DNA of 32,638 bases. Origin: Geofilum sp964396555. Lineage in GTDB: Bacteria; Bacteroidota; Bacteroidia; Bacteroidales; Marinilabiliaceae. Of the stretch, positions 1-8,382 are shown piece by piece; position 1 is the stretch's first letter, and each line of letters begins with the position of its first letter. Where the stretch lies: positions 1 through 32,638 of the forward strand of contig CAYNFX010000011.1 of assembly GCA_964396555.1 (NCBI GenBank), read 5' to 3'. The notes beneath the pieces were generated by a model that was given only the letters and a program-made list of their open reading frames with translations, searched no databases and was not told the origin of the DNA. The position numbers and the translations under genes are program-made.

Positions 1-2923
1 TTCACTTAATCTGGGAGACACCACTGAAATTGTCATAAATTATTCAGGCACTCCCCTAATTCCAGAGGGAGCAAGCCACAAAGGATTCAGATTTGATTCT
101 CGAACTGTTGGAGGTGTTAATATACCTGTTATTTCCACATTAAATACGCCCTTCCTTGCTCATTACTGGTATCCCTGCAAAGACGGGCCAAGTGATAAGG
201 CAGACAGTGTTAGGGTTGATATTACGATCCCTAACGTGCAGTACGACGGGCATAATCTTATTGCGGTATCTAATGGGCTTCAAATCGGAGAGGAGGATGT
301 AGCCGGAAATAAGAAGAAGTATATATGGCTGCACAATTACCCCATTGTCCCATACTATGTAATGATAGCAGCATCCAACTACCAAGTTATCAACACCTCT
401 TATACCAACAATGGATACAACCTGCCAATGGTGTATTATGTATTCCCTGAAGAGTATGCGTCCTCACAACAAGGCGTGTCAATTATGCCTGGTGCAATGG
501 ATGCATTCATTCATTATTTCGGGGACTATCCCTTTAAGGATGAGAAATATGGTATGACAAGGATAATTGGGAATACTTCTGCAATTGAAAAGCAGACCAA
601 TGCAGTAATGGGCGGACTAAGCACTAGTTGGCAAGAGACAATGGTACATGAACTTGCCCATATGTGGTTTGGAAACTCCATTACAAATCAGAGCTGGCAA
701 CATATATGGCTAAATGAGGGCTTTGTAACATACGCAGAAGCCTTATACTATCGCTATATGGGCAATCCAAACCATAATAATGAGGATGCTTATTTATCTC
801 ATCTCCTTTCTATGATCAGTTCTATGAAAGATAGCAGTCGTCCTTTGTTTCGCAGTAATGACGAGCAGTACTACGATCTTTTCAGCGCTCTGTACTATGC
901 AAAGGGAGCTGCAGTACTACATATGTTACGGGGCTATATAAACAATGACAATGTTTTCTTTCCAATGCTAAAAGCCTATGCACAGGCACCCCAGTTTAAA
1001 TATGGATACGCAACAACAGAAGATTTCCGGGATTTTGTAGAGATTTATACAGGTCTTGAACTGGACAAATTCTTCCACCAATGGATATATGAGCCTGGTT
1101 ATATAAAATATGAATACAACTATGAGGTTTTCACACAAGACAACCTTATTGGGATACGAGTTGATCAAGTTCAGGAAGGCGGAATGCCTCAAGTGTTCGA
1201 GATGTACCTGGAAATCAAACTCGCATACAATGATGGGACAAGCGAAATTAAAAGGGTATTTAACAATAAAAGATCGCAGGTTTTCTATCTCCCTATCAAC
1301 AAACAAGTTACTGGCATAGAGTTAGACCCAAACACATGGATATTACAAGATCTGCCATCAAGGAACCTGGCATTTCAAATACCCGACCCGTCTACGAGTA
1401 CCTGGCTGGGGACAATATCAAGCGATTGGAATGAATCAGGTAACTGGGGTAACGGAGTTCCACTTATGGATGCAACTCTTCATCCAGGGACTTACCACCC
1501 AGTAATTGAGGCTGGAGATGCTGTTTCTGTTAGGAAACTGATTATTGAGCCCGGGGCAATACTAGAGCAGACAGGAGGTTCACTTTCGGTTAGTGACAGT
1601 CTTGTTCTCAAATCTGCGCCCAGTCTTAATCCTACCTTTTTAAAGACAGGAGGAACACTAAGTGTTCCCGCAAATAAGCTTAAGGTAATACAACATATCT
1701 CTGCACCAGACAGAAACTACATGGTTGGAATCCCGGTGTCAGGGGCTACACGTGAAAGCAGTGGAATAACCAATAATGTATACCGCTATAGTAATCCTAC
1801 TAACTCATATGTTGCTCTTGTCAATGCAGACGAATTTATCCCGGGAACAGGATATTTCCTGAGGTCAAACACCAATGTAAGCTTCAGCGGAAACCTTAAC
1901 CAGGGTTCATATAATATAAACCTCGTCAGATCAAGCAAAGGAAAAGGCTGGAACCTTGTAGGCAATCCATACACTGCTGCCATCGACTGGAATTCAGTCA
2001 GCACATTAGACATCGACAATAGTTTCTGGGTTTACCTTAACGACCAGTCGAAATATGGTGTTTACAACGGATCAAACGGACTTGCAGTTGCCCTTGAGGG
2101 GCCCAATGCCAACATTATCCCGGCTATGCACGCCTTCTGGGTAAGGGTGAGTCTGGGACAGACTAGTGGTTCGATCACATTCGATCTTTACGACAGGGTA
2201 ATAAACAATAATAGCTACCTTAAGTCTGAAGGAGGACCTATGTTCCCATATTTCAAACTTGCTGCCGACTATAACGGCAACAGGGATGAAATGGCTGTCG
2301 CGCTGATACCTGAGGATCTCTATGATAGCAATATCCATACAAGTAGCGAGAAATTCTTTAGCAACAATTCTGCCTACAGCGAAATTTACTCGCTTAGGGA
2401 TAATATAAGCTGGGCTATAAAGAGCTTGCCTCAATCTCAGTCTATTGAGTTGCCTATAGGTTTGTCACTTGCTGCTCCTGGAACAGTAGAAATCAGAATG
2501 CATGAAGCTGAACTTCCTGAAAACACAACTATTATTCTTGTTGACAAGGATTTATTTGAGTACGCGACCTTGTCGTCAGGGGACAGCTATTCCGCAGTAT
2601 TCGAAAACCCAGGTAAACACAACGATCGCTTTGAACTGATAATTACAAAAAGTTCTTCTACTTCTATAGGTGAACATCCGTCAGACAATCAGGATCTGGT
2701 CTCAGACAGAGTACTTGTTTATCGAGAGGGCAGCAATGTAAGTATTCTTGTAAAGGATTTACTCAATCCCCGTTACGAGCTATTTGATATTACCGGTAGA
2801 CCTATCATGGAAGGAAAGCTTAATAACAACAGTCGAAACTCGCTTAACCTGAACCAAAAAGGTGTGTATATTCTTAGCATTTCGGGAGCTGAAGGCAGGT
2901 TCTCCTTTAAAGTTGTACTATAA
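1..2923 (+). CDS. M1 family metallopeptidase fused to an adhesin-like region with T9SS sorting domain (5' partial)
   Basis: The frame is open from base 2, so the gene starts before the window; about 973 residues are visible. The zinc site is HELAH (bases 647-661) followed after exactly 18 residues by the third ligand Glu in WLNEGF (716-718), the M1 signature HExxH-x18-E. SAIEKQTN stands where M1 enzymes carry the exopeptidase GxMEN-type motif, and YYAKGAAVLHML carries the likely catalytic Tyr. The peptidase part ends near base 1360. After it comes a region with a TWLG...DWNESGNW motif (about 1390-1446) and GWNLVGNPY (about 1945-1971), both frequent in Bacteroidota surface proteins. The last 70-75 residues, with ELFDITGRPI and a final KGVYILSISG...FKVVL, look like a type A T9SS sorting domain. 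The protein is therefore inferred to be exported through T9SS and attached to the surface or released, cleaving residues from peptide N-termini. Peptidase class is firm; the role of the central region is not. Confidence 0.93.
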   Translation, partial: SLNLGDTTEIVINYSGTPLIPEGASHKGFRFDSRTVGGVNIPVISTLNTPFLAHYWYPCKDGPSDKADSVRVDITIPNVQYDGHNLIAVSNGLQIGEEDVAGNKKKYIWLHNYPIVPYYVMIAASNYQVINTSYTNNGYNLPMVYYVFPEEYASSQQGVSIMPGAMDAFIHYFGDYPFKDEKYGMTRIIGNTSAIEKQTNAVMGGLSTSWQETMVHELAHMWFGNSITNQSWQHIWLNEGFVTYAEALYYRYMGNPNHNNEDAYLSHLLSMISSMKDSSRPLFRSNDEQYYDLFSALYYAKGAAVLHMLRGYINNDNVFFPMLKAYAQAPQFKYGYATTEDFRDFVEIYTGLELDKFFHQWIYEPGYIKYEYNYEVFTQDNLIGIRVDQVQEGGMPQVFEMYLEIKLAYNDGTSEIKRVFNNKRSQVFYLPINKQVTGIELDPNTWILQDLPSRNLAFQIPDPSTSTWLGTISSDWNESGNWGNGVPLMDATLHPGTYHPVIEAGDAVSVRKLIIEPGAILEQTGGSLSVSDSLVLKSAPSLNPTFLKTGGTLSVPANKLKVIQHISAPDRNYMVGIPVSGATRESSGITNNVYRYSNPTNSYVALVNADEFIPGTGYFLRSNTNVSFSGNLNQGSYNINLVRSSKGKGWNLVGNPYTAAIDWNSVSTLDIDNSFWVYLNDQSKYGVYNGSNGLAVALEGPNANIIPAMHAFWVRVSLGQTSGSITFDLYDRVINNNSYLKSEGGPMFPYFKLAADYNGNRDEMAVALIPEDLYDSNIHTSSEKFFSNNSAYSEIYSLRDNISWAIKSLPQSQSIELPIGLSLAAPGTVEIRMHEAELPENTTIILVDKDLFEYATLSSGDSYSAVFENPGKHNDRFELIITKSSSTSIGEHPSDNQDLVSDRVLVYREGSNVSILVKDLLNPRYELFDITGRPIMEGKLNNNSRNSLNLNQKGVYILSISGAEGRFSFKVVL

Positions 2924-2935
2924 GAACTGACATCG

Positions 2936-3133
2936 ATGAAGATGGAATATTTCCCTCCCCTAATTAGTGAGATTAAGTGCGATTGGAATATTTCACTTAA
3001 CGGTGGTTCTGTGGGCGAGGGAAACCCTCCAGATCCGCCAGGATTTTTCTCAGCTCCTCAAGATCAGCAATCCACTTATCCAATCAAAGACACTCCTTTT
3101 GAGAATGATCCTCTGAAAGATTGGAACAGATGA
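2936..3133 (+). CDS. Short Gly/Pro/Asp-rich peptide of a Bacteroidota type
   Basis: This 65-residue ORF starts 12 bases after the stop of the M1 peptidase gene, on the same strand, so the two are probably cotranscribed. The N-terminus MKMEYFPPLISEIKC is amphipathic, with no obvious signal peptide. It is followed by ISLNGGSVGEGNPPDPPGFF and an acidic, Asn/Asp-rich tail ending NDPLKDW. That plan, a MK..Y..P.I.E start, a Gly-rich middle and an acidic D-P-x-K/W tail, recalls the many short uncharacterised proteins of Bacteroides and relatives, whose function is unknown to me. No catalytic motif is visible and there is a single Cys. It converges with the DUF4249 gene 22 bases downstream with no terminator between them. 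It could be a false ORF, but its composition and position argue for a real gene. Confidence 0.6.
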   Translation: MKMEYFPPLISEIKCDWNISLNGGSVGEGNPPDPPGFFSAPQDQQSTYPIKDTPFENDPLKDWNR

Positions 3134-3155
3134 GATTTTTATAGCATCAACCTAA

Positions 3156-4091
3156 TTACTCTGCATTATCTCCACTCAATATAAATGCTGAAGAAACACC
3201 TATACCTACCCACAATCCTATGCCGCCTTCTATATTGCTTTTGATACCTGCATCATTAAACCTGAAAGGGTTGTCATTCGAACCCCAGTCATCAAACAGG
3301 GAATTGATAATCTCGTGGGACACCGAATCAACAGTTCCAGGCACTATCATGATCTCGTCACGGTGATCATACAGCATGCCCGGATAGTCTTTATAGAAGT
3401 AATCATGATCCAAACCGGAAACCATTCTTCGCTCCTTTACCCTGTACACCTTAAACCATGCTGATTCATCTCCCTCATCAAGACTGATACTTCCATCCCT
3501 TCCCGGATGCAGGTTCTCATCAGCCAGCTTGCTTTGGACTCTTGTATAGACATACTGAACAGCATCCGGTCGCTTGGCCATCAGATACTCTGGATACCCT
3601 GTGCTGTCTGTCTCGAAAACAAAGCGTGTATCCCAGATTGTCGGAGGCTGCGGAATTGTAGTACTGGCATGTACTTTCTTTCCAAGCACCTCTATCTCTA
3701 ATGAGTACTCCTCTCCTGCCCTTCCTCTTATGCTTAGCGAACGATATAGGAATGGAGGGAAAAAGCTGTCCCTCAAAAACAATGTAAGGACCTCCTCCTC
3801 TCCCAGAGAACTCCTTAAGGTAACCTTTGCCTGATTCAAAAAACTGTTTATGATTGAGGCTGAATCATATTCTTCCAGAAAGGGTGAGCTGAGTGTCAAA
3901 TACACCTGGGCATATCTTCCGCTTTCAATAAATCCATCTACCACCACCTTTCGCTCATAAGCCATTGATTCAATTTCCACTTCCTTTACGCAGGATAACA
4001 TGAACCACGACACAATAACTAAGCCTGCCAGACAATAGCACTTCCTTCGTCTGACACTCCACTCAATTGTTGATTTACGAGCCATAGTCAT
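3156..4091 (-). CDS. DUF4249 family lipoprotein
   Basis: This 311-residue protein has an Arg/Lys-rich start, a hydrophobic segment (about residues 19-32) and the lipobox FMLSC, predicting lipid attachment at Cys34. The mature start is of the DUF4249 kind: VEIESMAYERKVVVDGFIESG, then a beta-rich domain and a C-terminal NIEGGIGLWVGIGVSSAF segment. DUF4249 proteins of Bacteroidota are commonly encoded directly after a TonB-dependent receptor and are presumed to be surface or periplasmic partners in substrate capture; the substrate is unknown. Here the start lies 4 bases after the receptor stop codon, so the two are surely one operon. ATG codons at 4091 and 4085 are both possible starts. Length is normal for the family. 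Confidence 0.88.
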   Translation of the reverse strand: MTMARKSTIEWSVRRRKCYCLAGLVIVSWFMLSCVKEVEIESMAYERKVVVDGFIESGRYAQVYLTLSSPFLEEYDSASIINSFLNQAKVTLRSSLGEEEVLTLFLRDSFFPPFLYRSLSIRGRAGEEYSLEIEVLGKKVHASTTIPQPPTIWDTRFVFETDSTGYPEYLMAKRPDAVQYVYTRVQSKLADENLHPGRDGSISLDEGDESAWFKVYRVKERRMVSGLDHDYFYKDYPGMLYDHRDEIMIVPGTVDSVSHEIINSLFDDWGSNDNPFRFNDAGIKSNIEGGIGLWVGIGVSSAFILSGDNAE

Positions 4092-4095
4092 CTGA

Positions 4096-6447
4096 TTAAA
4101 ATTTGACCCTCCAGCCTATAGACGGGAGTATTGGGAAAAGAGAAACCTGATGTGCGGAAATCTTAACATCATAAGCATTCTTTCCCTGCTTTACCTTATA
4201 AAATAAAAAATACGGGTTTGCCCTGTTATACACGTTAATTAATGAAAAATCCAGCTCGGATTCCTTGAAAAGCCTTGTCTGCAACCTGAAGGTTGCAGAC
4301 AGATCCAGCCTGTGATAGGGAGGCATTCTGAAACTGTTGTAACCTTCATAGTCGTTCATTATGGTTCCCATTATCCACATTCTTCCTGCAGGCAAGTTTA
4401 TGCAATTGCCTGTAGCATAGATGAACAAAGCAGAGGCCCTCCACCTTTCATTTACCTTGTACTCCCCCACCAGTGCAAGATCATGCCTACGGTCAAACTT
4501 ATCGGGAAACCACTTCCCGTTATTTATCTCATCATAGACTCTTTCGGAACGAAGCAGGGTATAACCAAGATCCCAGGTAAGCTTCCCCTTAGTCTTCTTT
4601 GCCATAAGTTCTGCTCCGGCAACCCTTCCCCGCCCCACATAGAATCTTTCCTCAAACACCTTCCTGTTATCGTCGATATCACCCATGATGTATAGAACCT
4701 GGTTTTCCATATTCCTTGCAAACAATTCAAGGGACAAAGCATAATTTCCGCGGCTCCTGTAGTATCCTGCCGATACCTGATTGCCTGTTTGAGGCTCAAG
4801 AAAGGGACTTGACATAAGCCATATATCATTGGGCAGAGGGAGTGAAGCAATACTTGCAAGATGCACTGTCTGTGTCTGACGGGAAAATGCTGCCTTAAAA
4901 TGGCTGTTGATGCCAGACTGCCACTTGATTGCCACCGACCCCGAAAGCATCAACTTCCTCCTGTTCTTATCCCAGCTAGTCCTATCAAAAGAAGCGTCTT
5001 CATTGTAATGATCCGAACTGCCAGGTGAATAGTAGTTGCTCAGCTTCACTCCTCCGGAGACATCTAGGACGGGACTAATAACAATCCTTCCTTCAAGATA
5101 AAAGTCAGTCTGGCGACTTCTAAATGAGTGATAGTATGAGGCACTATCGCCAGATACAATCAGCTCCATATCCTGTGGGATAGTCCGAAACTCACTATGT
5201 TTCACTCCGGCAGTTAAGGAAGTATCACTCCCCTTTGCCCCTACCTCAGCATAGGCAGAATATCTGTCAAAATGATTCCTGATATTAATAAATCCCTCTC
5301 CAAAGTACCCGTCAAACTCCGAATATGATCCTGTATATAAAACTCCAGCCCTGTACCCCAGCCACATCAGCGGCATATGTTCCCAGGCCAGCATAGCTGA
5401 ACTATTACCAAAATCAGTTCCCATATCCGTTTCCTTGTCACCCTCCTCTATTGAGAATCTGTCACCCGACAAAAACCACCCAACTGACAGCCTTCCATTC
5501 TCAATTGGCCTATACACTAAAAGCCCATTAAGATCATAAAAAGTACTGAAGGTTGACCCAAAATAGTTGTCTTCTTCAGGGATGACAAGCCTGGATAGGC
5601 CACGGTATAGCTCCAAAAAGCTGCGCCGCATTCCAAGATTTATTCCAAGCTTACCGTCTTTAGTCCTGCTGATATGACCAAAGCCAGAGGAAAGAGTACC
5701 AAGTGACGCATTTGTACCTGTATGACTTTTAAGAGGGTCAGCCGATCTGACACTAATAAGCGATGAAAGTCTCTCGCTGTAGGTAATTGGCGCATGACCT
5801 TTATACAGATCAACTCCTTCCAGAGTATTTGGATTAAAAACAGAGTAGAGCCCCATCATATGTAGGGGATTCATCAACTCCATCCCGTCAAGAATTATCA
5901 TATTCTGCCCCGGAGCACCACCCCTGACAAAGACGTCGTTTATCCCCTCGCCTGTACTATGCACACCGGCCTGAGTCTGCAGACTTCTTACTACATCGCT
6001 TTCACCCATAAATGAAGGAAGCCTGAAAACACCCTCCGCATCAATAGTAATTTTGCCCGGCATAACCGACCTCGCATAATCAGTACGTCCCACTACAACT
6101 ACCTCCTCCACTGCCATAGATGAAGGTATCAGGCTTACTACAAGGTCATGTGGAAATTCAGGACTGTAAATTACTGCTCTGCTGAAATAGGTAAGATGTC
6201 TGAATTCAACAGCATCTCCAGTTTGTATCCCGCACAATTCAAAAACGCCAGCGCTGTCTGTTATAACTCCGATGTCTCTTCCGGCTATCAGCACTTGAAC
6301 ATCAGCCAGGCTTTCACCTGTGTGCCCGTCACATACTTTACCTTTCAGGCAATGTGTCTGTCCTTCTACAGGGATCCATGCCAACAGTATAATAAAAACA
6401 AGCAAGGACAAAACTCTTACCGAAAAACCAGATGATGAAGCAGGCAT
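4096..6447 (-). CDS. TonB-dependent outer membrane receptor with carboxypeptidase-like N-terminal domain
   Basis: This 783-residue protein should be an energised outer membrane importer. A hydrophobic signal peptide covers about residues 11-30. A carboxypeptidase regulatory-like beta domain follows (about 33-108; LKGKVCDGHTGESLADVQV). Next is VEEVVVVG, a TonB-box-like stretch (about 113-120), and a plug domain (about 128-235) with VRGGAPGQNMIILDG. The rest is a beta barrel ending in Phe (GWRVKF), as expected for Bam-dependent barrels. At 783 residues it is shorter than SusC-type receptors, and no SusD gene is present. The DUF4249 gene follows by 4 bases, giving the usual receptor/DUF4249 pair. 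Its ATG directly follows the T-tract of the terminator of the upstream lipoprotein gene, so its promoter or leader is unclear. A 26-base near-palindrome lies in its 3' part at 4276-4301. Substrate cannot be read from the sequence. Confidence 0.92.
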   Translation of the reverse strand: MPASSSGFSVRVLSLLVFIILLAWIPVEGQTHCLKGKVCDGHTGESLADVQVLIAGRDIGVITDSAGVFELCGIQTGDAVEFRHLTYFSRAVIYSPEFPHDLVVSLIPSSMAVEEVVVVGRTDYARSVMPGKITIDAEGVFRLPSFMGESDVVRSLQTQAGVHSTGEGINDVFVRGGAPGQNMIILDGMELMNPLHMMGLYSVFNPNTLEGVDLYKGHAPITYSERLSSLISVRSADPLKSHTGTNASLGTLSSGFGHISRTKDGKLGINLGMRRSFLELYRGLSRLVIPEEDNYFGSTFSTFYDLNGLLVYRPIENGRLSVGWFLSGDRFSIEEGDKETDMGTDFGNSSAMLAWEHMPLMWLGYRAGVLYTGSYSEFDGYFGEGFINIRNHFDRYSAYAEVGAKGSDTSLTAGVKHSEFRTIPQDMELIVSGDSASYYHSFRSRQTDFYLEGRIVISPVLDVSGGVKLSNYYSPGSSDHYNEDASFDRTSWDKNRRKLMLSGSVAIKWQSGINSHFKAAFSRQTQTVHLASIASLPLPNDIWLMSSPFLEPQTGNQVSAGYYRSRGNYALSLELFARNMENQVLYIMGDIDDNRKVFEERFYVGRGRVAGAELMAKKTKGKLTWDLGYTLLRSERVYDEINNGKWFPDKFDRRHDLALVGEYKVNERWRASALFIYATGNCINLPAGRMWIMGTIMNDYEGYNSFRMPPYHRLDLSATFRLQTRLFKESELDFSLINVYNRANPYFLFYKVKQGKNAYDVKISAHQVSLFPILPSIGWRVKF

Positions 6448-6483
6448 AAAAAAAGATTGGGTTTGTTTTCACAAGCCCAATCT
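6448..6483 (-). terminator. Intrinsic terminator of the 404-residue lipoprotein gene
   Basis: On the minus strand, AGATTGGGCTTG (6483-6472) pairs with CAAACCCAATCT (6465-6454), all 12 pairs forming with one G-U, around a 6-base loop. A run of T (6453-6448) follows. It lies 21 bases beyond the stop codon at 6505. Unusually, the T run touches the ATG (6447-6445) of the TonB receptor gene, so the hairpin could also act as a leader element for that gene. Confidence 0.85.
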
Positions 6484-6504
6484 ACAAATCTTTCAGAATT
6501 ATTT

Positions 6505-7719
6505 TTATCTTTTGCCTCTAAACTTGGCCTCCAGCTTTGCAAAGAACTCGTTTACCTCTGTTATCAGATTAGCGAAACCATCCTGGAAGAATGATTCATC
6601 CATCAAACTTCCATCCGGGAATACCATTCTGAAATCGAGATCCCAATATTCTTCACCAAAATAGTCTTCTTGTTCAAATGCATAAAAATCACCTGTGGCA
6701 ATAATCTCATTTGCCTTTATATCACGAATCTTAATGTCAATATACTTATTGTAAGCATCCGCCATAAACATATACAACTCTTCCTCTGAGGTAATATCAC
6801 CTTCGGAAGCCTTGGCTAATTTCTTGTTGAGGCCATTCCAGTCAGACTTACCCTCTGCTCTGTATTTACCAACGGTAACTCTAAGGTTACTATTACTTAT
6901 GGTTCCATCGTAAATTACTTCATCAGCATCTCCAAAGAGCATCTCTTCAGCGTCAAAAGTTCCCTTGTTTTCAAATAAATAACCAAACAGAGTCTCGCCC
7001 TTATACTTATAATCCTGTTCAATGCGATAAACAGAGTTTGTCAACGCAAGTTTATACACAAACTCAAAATCCTCGACCTTCAAGACTTCCTCAATCTTGT
7101 TAGGAATACCTTTGGCGTCAAACGCAGAAATGAATAAAAGTGAAATAAGCTCCTTGTCCTCAACCTTAAGCTTAAAGTTTGCTGAAGTGAGAAAATCATC
7201 AAGATCCTTGCTCATTTCAGGATGGAGGCCACTAAAAGTAGTTACATTGTCCAGTGTTGATACAACCGCCTTTCCGAGCCTTGAAGTAAACTTAAAGGTC
7301 AGCTGACTGGTTGATGCTTCCTTATCCCAGGATTCAGTTTCCGGATTATAAGTATAAATGCCGGCAAAAGATTCAAAGCCTTCCTTAAAGGAAAATTTAT
7401 CCTCGGAAGCTGCTTTAAGGCCTGGCAAGGATTGAGCATACTTAAACTTGTCAATAAGATAGCTGTTGAAATCTACTGCAAATGCATCGCCCTCAAACTC
7501 TGAGTTACTTATAAGCGTGATAAGCTCAATAAGCACATCCATAGACTCCAGATCACCTGCCTGTTTCGCCTTATTGAATACGTCAAGGGCATTATCTTCA
7601 ATAGCTTCCCGGTGTTCTTCAGGACTTAGAGAGCTAAACTTATCCTTTTCGTCGTCGTCTTTGCAGGCACCCATAAACAGAGCAAACGCACCAAGTAATA
7701 AAAAAGCTTTGATTTTCAT
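6505..7719 (-). CDS. Uncharacterised lipoprotein, 404 residues
   Basis: The N-terminus MKIKAFLLLGAFALFMGAC is a clear lipoprotein signal with the lipidated Cys at residue 19, followed by an acidic KDDDEKDK tether. The mature part begins with a helical, charged segment (SPEEHREAIEDNALDVFNKAKQAGDLESMDVL). It continues with mixed alpha/beta sequence rich in Phe, Glu, Lys and Asp, and contains repeated LK.EDKEL / LKVEDFEF phrases. The C-terminus (FFAKLEAKFRGKR) is basic. I see no catalytic motif and do not recognise the family; it looks like a periplasmic or surface lipoprotein of Bacteroidota. It is flanked by def upstream (79 bases) and a strong terminator downstream, so it is probably the last gene of its transcript or monocistronic. 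Real gene: certain. Function: unknown. Confidence 0.85.
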   Translation of the reverse strand: MKIKAFLLLGAFALFMGACKDDDEKDKFSSLSPEEHREAIEDNALDVFNKAKQAGDLESMDVLIELITLISNSEFEGDAFAVDFNSYLIDKFKYAQSLPGLKAASEDKFSFKEGFESFAGIYTYNPETESWDKEASTSQLTFKFTSRLGKAVVSTLDNVTTFSGLHPEMSKDLDDFLTSANFKLKVEDKELISLLFISAFDAKGIPNKIEEVLKVEDFEFVYKLALTNSVYRIEQDYKYKGETLFGYLFENKGTFDAEEMLFGDADEVIYDGTISNSNLRVTVGKYRAEGKSDWNGLNKKLAKASEGDITSEEELYMFMADAYNKYIDIKIRDIKANEIIATGDFYAFEQEDYFGEEYWDLDFRMVFPDGSLMDESFFQDGFANLITEVNEFFAKLEAKFRGKR

Positions 7720-7798
7720 AGCATTAGAATTTAAGGATGAACATAAGCTTATCTACGAACGTGAGGCTCCAAAGGTTATTGTATCTCAGCGGCTTTAT

Positions 7799-8353
7799 TT
7801 ATCTGGCAATTTTGATCCTGTAATCGACATTTACCTTTCCCACAGAAATTGCATTGAGCTTACTCTTCAACAGCCTTTTGCGAAGGGGCGACAAATAATC
7901 AATAAACAGCTTACCATCTATATGGTCATATTCGTGCTGAACTATCCTTGCGGCATAGTTGTGAAGTTCCTCTTCCAACCACTCAAAATTCTCATTCTGA
8001 TATCTGATAAGAATCCTATCAGGCCGGCTTACATCCTCCCTAATGCCAGGAATGCTCAGGCATCCTTCTCCGTCACTGCACTTGGTCTCACTTTTCTCAA
8101 TAATAGTAGGGTTCACAAACACCCTTTTAAATCCTTCAAGTTCAGGAAAATCCTCAACCATAGAAGTACCATCAACGACAAACAGTCTAATTGCCAGCCC
8201 CACCTGTGGAGCTGCCAGACCAACACCTTCCGAATGATACATAGTTTCCCACATATCTTCGATAAGTTTCTTAAAATTATCATAGTCAGGCCCTATCTCC
8301 TCAGCAACTTTCCTTAGCACAGGGTGACCGTAAAGGTAAATTGGTAAAATCAT
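7799..8353 (-). CDS. def: Peptide deformylase
   Basis: The enzyme removes the formyl group from the initiator Met of new proteins in the cytoplasm. All three family motifs are present: GVGLAAPQ (residues 43-50), EGCLS (96-100, metal ligand Cys98) and HEYDH (140-144, ligands His140 and His144, catalytic Glu141). I start it at the ATG at 8353 (MILPIYLYGHPVLR), the usual family N-terminus, giving 184 residues. An in-frame TTG at 8386 would add eleven residues overlapping the upstream stop and is unlikely. It lies 29 bases downstream of ruvX, and the two probably form a small housekeeping operon. Confidence 0.97.
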   Translation of the reverse strand: MILPIYLYGHPVLRKVAEEIGPDYDNFKKLIEDMWETMYHSEGVGLAAPQVGLAIRLFVVDGTSMVEDFPELEGFKRVFVNPTIIEKSETKCSDGEGCLSIPGIREDVSRPDRILIRYQNENFEWLEEELHNYAARIVQHEYDHIDGKLFIDYLSPLRKRLLKSKLNAISVGKVNVDYRIKIAR

Positions 8354-8382
8354 TTTTATATTCCGGTTTAAACTAAAACAAA

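Noticed and set aside
2944..2994. Direct repeat GGAATATTTC in the 65-residue peptide gene
   Set aside because: The two copies are in different reading frames and only 10 bases long; probably chance.
7466..8317. 283-residue plus-strand ORF
   Set aside because: It runs antisense through the start of the lipoprotein gene and all of def, both firmly identified, and shows no protein-like domain or signal.
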